Positions 57,490 through 64,000 of a stretch of 64,000 nucleotides of DNA are shown piece after piece. The stretch is from Okapia johnstoni (Eukaryota; Chordata; Mammalia; Artiodactyla; Giraffidae): NCBI GenBank assembly GCA_024291935.2, contig CM044316.1, positions 75,222,501 through 75,286,500 on the forward strand, written 5' to 3'. The position numbers were made by a program, and so were the translations under genes. The number at the start of each line of letters is the position of its first letter. Within the stretch, counting starts at the first letter, position 1. Below the pieces are notes generated by a model, which had not been told where the DNA came from, did no database searches, and saw only the letters and a list, made by a program, of their open reading frames with translations.

Positions 57490-58426
57490 AAAATTTTTTT
57501 TAAATTAATTTGCTTTTTTATTGAAGGATAATTGGTTTACAGAATTTTTCTGATTTCTGTCAAACCTCAACATGAATAAGCCATAGGTATACATATATCC
57601 CCTCCCTTTTGAACCTCCCTCCCATCTCTCTCCCCATCCCACCCCTCTAGGTTGATACAGAGCCCCTGTTTGGGTTTCCTGAGCCATAAAGTAAATTCCC
57701 GTTGCCTATCTATTTTACATATGGTAATGTAAGTTTCCATGTTACTCTTTCCATACATCTCACCATCTCCTTCCCTCTCCCCATGTCCATAAGTCTATTC
57801 TCTATGTCTGTTTCTCCATTGTTGCCCTGTAAGTAAATCTTCAGTACCATAATTTTCTAGATTCCGTATATATGTGTTAGAATACGGTATTTATCTTTCT
57901 CTTTCTGACTCACTTCATTCTGATAATAGGTTCTAGGTTCATGCACGTCATTAGAACTGACTCAAATGTGTTCCTTTTTATAGCTGAGTAATATTCCATT
58001 GTGTCTGTATACCACAACTTATTTATCCATTCATCTGTCAATGGACATCTAGGTTGCTTCCATGTTCTGCTGCTACTGCTGCTAAGTTGCTTCAGTTGTG
58101 TCCGACTCTGTGCGACCCCATAGACGGCAGCCCACCAGGCTCTGCCATTCCTGGGATTTTCCAGGCAAGAATACTGGAATGGGTTGCCATTTCCTTCTCC
58201 AAAAGGAACTATAGAAAAAAGAAAGTGAAGTCGCTCAGTCGTGTCCGACTCTTAGCGACCCCATGGACTGTAGCCTACCAGGCTCCTCCATCCATGGGAT
58301 TTTCCAGGCAAGAGTACCGGAGTGGGGTGCCATTGCCTTCTCCATGTTCTAACTATTGCAGATAGTGCTGAAATGAGCAATGGGATACATGTATCTCTTT
58401 CAATTTTGAGGATATCTGATGAATAG
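57490..58426 (-). mobile_element. L1 3' end with nested Bov-A2
   Basis: Antisense L1: T-rich start, 'aacatgaataagccatagg', C-rich block 'cctccctcccatctctc', 'catatggtaatgtaagtttcc', 'gagtaatattccattgtg', then Bov-A2, then 'aactattgcagatagtgctg'. Closely related to the copy at 56103 on the other strand, so the two could pair. Confidence 0.88.
58069..58341 (-). mobile_element. Bov-A2 SINE with target duplication
   Basis: Antisense two-monomer copy nested in L1, flanked by ccatgttct (58060-58068 and 58342-58350). The inter-monomer linker is altered ('aaaaggaactatagaaaaaag'). Confidence 0.95.
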
Positions 58427-59898
58427 TCAGTAGTTGAGCACAGAAGACAAGCTATTCAGAAAAGCAATGATTTAAAAGCCACTCTTAAAGACCTCCTACA
58501 CCTATTGCAATAGTTAAAATTCAGAAGATTAGATTTTTAGTTTTCCAAAGAGCATTTGAGCAACTTTCAAATGAATCACTAAATACACAAAATATACCAT
58601 TCATTGTCCTTACTTAAAAAGACATACTGTTCACAACTACATGTTCCCTTTTCCCCCTGTTTGAAGTCTCTTGCACTCCTCTTCAAAAGTAAATTCTCCC
58701 ATGTGCTTAGTAGAGATGGATAGGGTCTTCTACTCTGCATTAGTGTAATGTATGAATTAATGTGGTATATCTATTTTTTATATTGATATATTTTAAAAAC
58801 ATAAATGAAGTCATTTTCTTTGTATCACTGTGCAACATGCTGTTTTTACTTGTATCTGTAAATGCTGTGTTCAATAAACATTATGTGTGGATTGTAATCA
58901 AAATACAGCTTTTTTGTTGTTTCCTCTTTTCTTAAAATATTGTTCTCTGTGGGTGAATATAACCAGTAGCTTGATGATTTAGATAGGCCCAGGGCTGAAC
59001 TGATTATTCTCTGGTAATAAAATATGCTTTGTTCACTTTCTCATAAAAATTATCAATTTTGAAAATAATATATCCAGTCCTATGTGATAGTCAACATTTC
59101 TCAGTTGTTTAGCTTTAAGTCTTACCATTTGGGGCTGACACAGGCTGAAGTTTCAGGGAAAGAAGGCAGGATGCTTCTGTTTGCTTAATATAAATTTAAA
59201 ACCTCAAAGCTCATTTTTCCCCCACTGGCCAGCTTCAAATCCAGCCATAGCCATTTGTCAAGTAAGGGGAGGAGGGAACGAAAGGGCATTGGCAGTTCTT
59301 TTTTTTTTTTTTTTTTTTTTGTAGATAGAACTCTCTGAGACTGGCAGATAATTAAATATGACTCTTGCCCTCCTGGGGCACTTTCCTGGGCACTTTAGTG
59401 ACTCCCAGCTGGATGCCTCTCTTGCAGTCCTTTTGACTAATGTGAGGCATCTTAGAGCAATTGGAGTCATTTATTTTAGCCTTCCTTCAGTCGGGGATAT
59501 TGAATTGTTTGCTTTCATCTCTATCCATTGAGGTCTCCCCTCAGTCAGGCCTCTTAGACAACATGCAAGGTGGTCCCATATTCATGCTCTATCTCAAATG
59601 CCCCAGAGGTGCTCTAAACAAAGAACTCGGGGTCCCCTTATACCTACAAGTGCTCCTATTGGAAGTGCAGTAAGAAAAATGCTATAGTTGTCATAGTGTC
59701 AGGCATCATCTTTCAAACAGCAAAAAATAAATAAATAAATAAATAAATAAAATTTCTAAAATTGCTCCAGTGGTTCCCTTTATAGCAACTTTTGAAAGGC
59801 TGGGGTTAAATGTACCATCATATTCCTTAAATATGTTTGCTTCTAGACCAGGTATAGATGGAATTGTTGGATCCTGGGATGTGTACATTTTAAATTAT
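58427..59898. other. Unassigned DNA with a poly-T run and an (AAAT)n tract
   Basis: No gene recognised. 59299-59320 is a T-run and 59722-59752 an AAAT simple repeat. The roughly 400 bp between them is GC-richer than the surroundings and has no recognisable identity. Confidence 0.5.
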
Positions 59899-61010
59899 CA
59901 GTTCAGTTCAGTTCAGTCACTCAGTCATGTCCAACTCTTTGCGACCACATGGACTGCAGCACACCAGGCCTCCCTGTCCATCACCAACTCCTAGAGCCTA
60001 CTCATAAAGTCGGTGATGCCATCAAACCATCTCATCCTCTGTCATCCCCTTTACCTCCCACCTTCAAACTTTCCCAGCATCACGGTCTTTTCCAGTGAGT
60101 CAGTTCTTCGCATCAGGTGGCCAAAGTATTGGAGCTTCAGCTTCAGCATCAGTCCTTCCAATGAACATTCAGGACTTATCTCATTTAGGATGGACTGGTT
60201 GGATCTCTTTGCAGTCCAAGAGAGCTCTCAAGATTCTTCCCCAACACCGAGTTCAAAAGCCTCAATTCTTTGGTGCTCAGCTTTCTTTATAGCCCAACAT
60301 GCACATCCATACATGACTACTGAAAAAAAACAGAGCTTTGACTAGACGGATCCTTTGTTGGCAAAGAAATGTCTCTGCTTTTTAATATGCTGTTTAGGTT
60401 AATCATAACTTTTCATACAAGGAGCAAGTGTCTTTTAATTTCATGGCTGCAGTCACCATCTGCAGTGATTTTGGAGCCCAGAAAAATAAAGTCTGTCACT
60501 GTTTCCCCACCTATTTGCTATGAAGTGATGGGACCGCATGCCATGATCTTGGTTTTCTGAATGTTGAGTTTTAAGCCTACTTTTTCACTCTCCTTTTTCA
60601 CTGTCATCAAGAGGCTCTTTTCTTTGCTTTCTGCCATACGGGTGGTGTCATCTGCATATCTGAGGTTACTGATATTTCTCCCAGCAATCTTGATTCCAGC
60701 TTGTGCTTCATCCAGCCGAGCATTTCAGCTTGTGCTTATTCCAGCTTGTGCTGCATCCAGCCCAGTACATGCAGATGTACTCTTCATATAAGTTAAATAA
60801 GCAGGGTGACAATATACAGCCTTGGCATACTCCTTTCCTGATTTGGAACCAGTCTGTTATTCCATGTCCAGTTCTAACTGTTGCTTCTTGACCTGCATAC
60901 AGATGTCTCAAGAGGTAGGTCAGATGATCTGTTATTCCCATCTCTTTAAGAATTTTCCACAGTTTGTGATCCACACAGTTAAAGGATTTGGCATACTCAA
61001 TAAAGCAAAA
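59899..61010 (-). mobile_element. BovB LINE, 5'-truncated, with small local duplication
   Basis: Antisense: (cagtt)n tail at 59899, collinear to 'ctcaataaagcaaaagcaaac'. In the RT region at about 60697-60765 the motif cagcttgtgct occurs three times instead of once, adding about 45 bp. Confidence 0.95.
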
Positions 61011-61776
61011 GCAAACTATTTCACTAAATGATTTTGTTATCTTATACTAGCAACATTTGAGAATATCTATTTCCTCATATTCTTTATTTATAAATTTATT
61101 TTATTTTTTCCATTTTCATTAGGATAACAAATCCAAAGTCTTCCATTGCAGTTAAAAATTGATATCAGTGAAAAATAAGAAAGAACATTTACAGTTATCC
61201 TGTAATTTTTTGTGGAGTGATAATCTGCTCTATATATTTTGTATAATATTATATTGTTAACTCTAAAATGCTACCTATCAATGTTATAGCTATTAAAAAT
61301 AACTTTTAGACATTTCGTTCAATTAGACACTAGGACCACTCTCTGATCTACTATAATTTTCTTTCTCTTGGGTTGTGTGTGTGTGTGTTTACCCTGGTAA
61401 AGCCAAATAAAATTTAGGAAAATCACCTTGCATTCACCTCTGTGATTTATCAATGAATTAGGTATACTACTATGTGTGTGCATGAGAGGAAGAGTTAGAA
61501 CAAAAGTGTTTGAGAGAGAAAGATGTAGAGATTCAAAGAGTAGAAAGAAAATGAAATATGTTAGGAAGATAACTCACGTATGTCAACCATAATATATATG
61601 CTTTATTATAGGAAAATATAACAGCTCTCTTCATTAAAGAAATTCTGTAATAAGGGATGATTCATTTTATTACATTACTTTGTACAATTTTGTTCCATTT
61701 GAAGCATATACATCCTAAACCAGATAATTCCATTATCACTTTGCCCTCTTACATCAATAGCTATAGAAATTTTCTT
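61011..61776. other. Unassigned AT-rich DNA with short (TG)n
   Basis: (TG)n at 61373-61388. Otherwise nothing recognised. Confidence 0.5.
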
Positions 61777-61793
61777 AAAATCCCTATGAGCAT

Positions 61794-62854
61794 CCTTTTC
61801 ACATGTTTGTTAGCCATCTATCTGTAAGTCTTCTTTGGAGAAATGTCTGTTTAGTTCTTTGGCCCATTTTTTGATTGGGTCATTTAGTTTTCTGGTATTG
61901 AGCTGCATGAGTTGCTTGCATATTTTAGAGATTAGAGAGTTGCTTTATTTGCTATTATTTTCTCCCATCCTTTTCATCTGCTTATAGTTCCTTTGTTGTG
62001 CAAAAGCTCACACTGTTCAGAATGTCTGCCATCACAAAGTCTACAAACAATAAATGCTGGAGAGGATATGGAGAAAAGGGAAATGTCTTACACCGTTGAT
62101 GGGAATGCAATCTAGTACAGCCACTATGGAGAACAGTGTGGAGATTCCTTAAAAAACTGGAAATAGAACTGCCATATGATGCAGCAATCCCACTGCTGGG
62201 CATATACTCTGAAGAAACCAGAATTGAAAGAGACACATGTACCCCAATGTTCATTACAGCACTGTTTACAATAGCTAGGACAAGGAAGCAATCTAGATGT
62301 CCATCGGCAGATGAATGGATAAGGAATTTGTGGTACATATACACAATGGAATATTACTCAGCTATGAAAAAGAATGCGTTTGAGTCAGTTCTAATGAGGT
62401 GGATGAAACTGGACCCTATTATATGGAGTAAAGTAAGCCAGAAAGAGAAACACCAATAGACTATATTAACACATATATATGGAATTTAGAAAAATGGTAA
62501 TGAGGACACTATATGCAAAACAGCAAAAGAAACACAGATGTAAAGAACAGGCCTTTGGACTATTTGGGAGAAGGCGAGAGTGGGACAATATGAGAGAAAA
62601 GCATTGAAACGTGTATATTACCATATGTAAAATAGATGACCAGGACAAATCCGATGCACAAAGCAGGGCACCCAAAGCTGGTGCTATGGGACAACCCAGA
62701 GGAATCAGGTGGGCGGGTGGGGAGGGAGGTGGGAGGGAGCTTCAGGATGAAGGGACAAATGTACACCCTTGGCTGATTCATGTTGAAGGATGGCAAAAAC
62801 CACCACAAGTGGTAAAGTAATTAGCATCCAATTACAATAAATTAATTAATAAAA
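61794..62854 (+). mobile_element. L1 with inverted 5' segment and 17-bp target duplication
   Basis: 61794 to about 62010 is antisense L1 ORF2. From about 62012 the copy is sense ORF2 C-terminus, 3' UTR ('gggcgggtggggagggagg') and A-rich tail. Flanked by aaaatccctatgagcat (61777-61793) and aaaatccctatgaacat (62855-62871), one mismatch. About 75 bp of consensus is lost at the inversion point. Confidence 0.93.
62136..62459 (+). pseudogene. L1 ORF2 C-terminal fragment, 107 codons
   Basis: Reads [18 protein letters not shown], then [20 protein letters not shown], then [17 protein letters not shown] and WMKLDPIIWSKVSQKEKH. This is the end of L1 ORF2 after the RT and Cys-rich part, and it runs to the natural ORF2 stop region. 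No catalytic residues. Kept open because this L1 is fairly young. Confidence 0.88.
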
Positions 62855-62871
62855 AAAATCCCTATGAACAT

Positions 62872-63773
62872 TCTGTAACAGGAAGGTATCTGAGAGTCTT
62901 AAATCTCAGGTATCCTTAAACATAACATATGTTAAACTTATACAGAGAAAAAGAATGTACAATTGGTTAAAGCAACAGAGATCAACTTCTTGTTGTTGTT
63001 GTTTTCTACTTCTCTTTATCTGACAAGCTTCAAGAACATTCTTTGCTGTCAGTGATCGAATTGTTTTCCAGTAGCTCTCAAATTACTTCTCCGTTGTCCA
63101 TTCTCCCCTCATCCTATCATTCTTTCACTAATCAAAAATAGATATTGTGATATTTAAACAAGGAAACACTATTATGTATGATGCTCCTTGTTCTACACGG
63201 CTGTTACTTTTTCTTTTAATCATTTATTTGTTTCAGGTGCTGTGGTTTAAAGGGGAAGTTGCACTAAAGTATGTGAATGTAAGAGAGCAAAGGTACAACG
63301 CAATAACTACACAAAAGGGAAGCAAATGGGCAAAGGGCACTTTGCAAATACGCAGAACAACAAGAAAAAGGTAATCATTTCTTGGTTTGTGTCAAGCAAT
63401 TTTTTATCTAGAAATTAGATTTTATTGGAAAAACAGTTTATGACCATGAGAGTGATTTTCTATATTTTTTCCCATATGTGAATAGAAATCGTCACAGAAA
63501 ACCCATAAGGAAGTTTATCATTGAGTATATGTTTAAGTATCTTTTCCCCAAATTAGTATTCTGACTTAATCACAGTACAAATATAACGTATTCTTCCCTT
63601 TCATTTGATCAGAGTAAAAATAATATGAATAAATACATTTTTATAAATAAAATATAAAGAGTTATAGGTGCATATATCTGTTTCCCTTAAATATACTGTA
63701 AACCCAGGACTGATATTTCTCATTAGTTTTCTAAAATGCATGTTACCTTTGAATGCTGAATACCTGTACATAT
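62872..63773. other. Unassigned DNA; possible exon-like frame
   Basis: No repeat recognised. A 134-bp interval at 63237-63370 is bounded by a plausible acceptor (pyrimidine-rich tract, tttcag) and donor (aag/gtaatc); see findings. Confidence 0.4.
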
Positions 63774-63891
63774 GCACACACACACACATATATATATAAT
63801 ATATTATACAGTATATATATTATATATATAATTATATGTATTATACTATAATATACTATATTATACACTATATATAATATACTATATATAT
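63774..63891. repeat. (CA)n then imperfect (AT)n microsatellite
   Basis: CA run at 63774-63788, then about 100 bp of alternating TA with interruptions. It abuts the start of a Bov-A element. Confidence 0.95.
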
Positions 63892-64000
63892 TGGAGAAGG
63901 AAATAGCAACCCACTCCAGTAATCTTGCCTGGAAAATTCCATGGATGGAGGAGCCTGGTAGGCTACAGTCCATGGGATCGCAAAGAGTCGGACATGACTG
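63892..64000 (+). mobile_element. Bov-A or Bov-A2, cut by the window edge
   Basis: Starts exactly at the Bov-A 5' end, 'tggagaaggaaatagcaac', and runs to 'ggacatgactg' at the edge. Whether a second monomer follows cannot be seen. Confidence 0.92.

Noticed and set aside
58427..58930. AATAAA-type signals near 58870 as a possible gene 3' end
   Set aside because: Such hexamers are frequent by chance in this AT-rich DNA. No upstream coding frame or downstream GU-rich pattern convincing enough to call.

Overview
This window reads as intergenic DNA from a bovid ruminant (cattle, sheep, goat or a close relative). It holds many copies of Bov-tA (tRNA-headed SINE), Bov-A and Bov-A2, BovB (RTE-class LINE) and the artiodactyl L1 family. 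That combination is known from ruminants, and together these repeats cover roughly half of the sequence. The background is AT-rich. I recognise no intact host protein-coding gene, rRNA, functional tRNA or CRISPR array. Every long open frame I can interpret is a broken piece of a BovB or L1 ORF, or a chance frame through a SINE.

Layout. 0-10 kb: an L1M relic, Bov-tA copies, a diverged BovB with a Bov-tA inside it, a hAT transposon split by a 5'-inverted L1, a younger BovB, a Bov-A2 and an ERV LTR fragment. 10-20 kb: an L1M split by an MLT1 LTR, a tandem Bov-tA pair, an ERV pol relic, a second hAT type and a BovB with an inverted 5' end. 20-31 kb: BovB, an L1 3' end with a long A-rich tail, Bov-A2, Tigger-like DNA, a MIR and a BovB with a second BovB piece joined to its 5' end. 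31-41 kb: mostly unassigned AT-rich DNA with L1M, MIR, Bov-tA, Tigger-like DNA and two Bov-A2 in opposite orientations. 41-48 kb: an ancient L1M in antisense keeping 5' UTR, ORF1 and part of the reverse transcriptase, and carrying a BovB/Bov-tA chimera, a Bov-tA, a BovB fragment and an L1 tail. 48-56 kb: three more BovB copies, one with a two-donor templated insertion and one with a filler-bearing deletion, plus a second tandem Bov-tA. 56-64 kb: L1 ends on both strands, Bov-A2, BovB, a second 5'-inverted L1 and an AT microsatellite ending in a truncated Bov-A.

How the parts relate. L1 and BovB encode endonuclease/reverse transcriptase and insert by target-primed reverse transcription. The Bov SINEs share the BovB 3' end and are mobilised by BovB machinery. 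Target-site duplications visible around many copies allow the nesting order to be read. I see no new protein system. The interesting content is mutational: a templated insertion at 50576-50777, two BovB insertions with chimeric 5' ends (28.6-30.5 kb and 43.1-45.5 kb), and three twin-priming inversions.

Limits. Repeat families were recognised by memory of consensus sequences, without alignment. Ends are usually good to about 5-20 bp for young repeats and worse for old ones. Subfamily names for old L1, hAT, Tigger and MLT1 copies are tentative.
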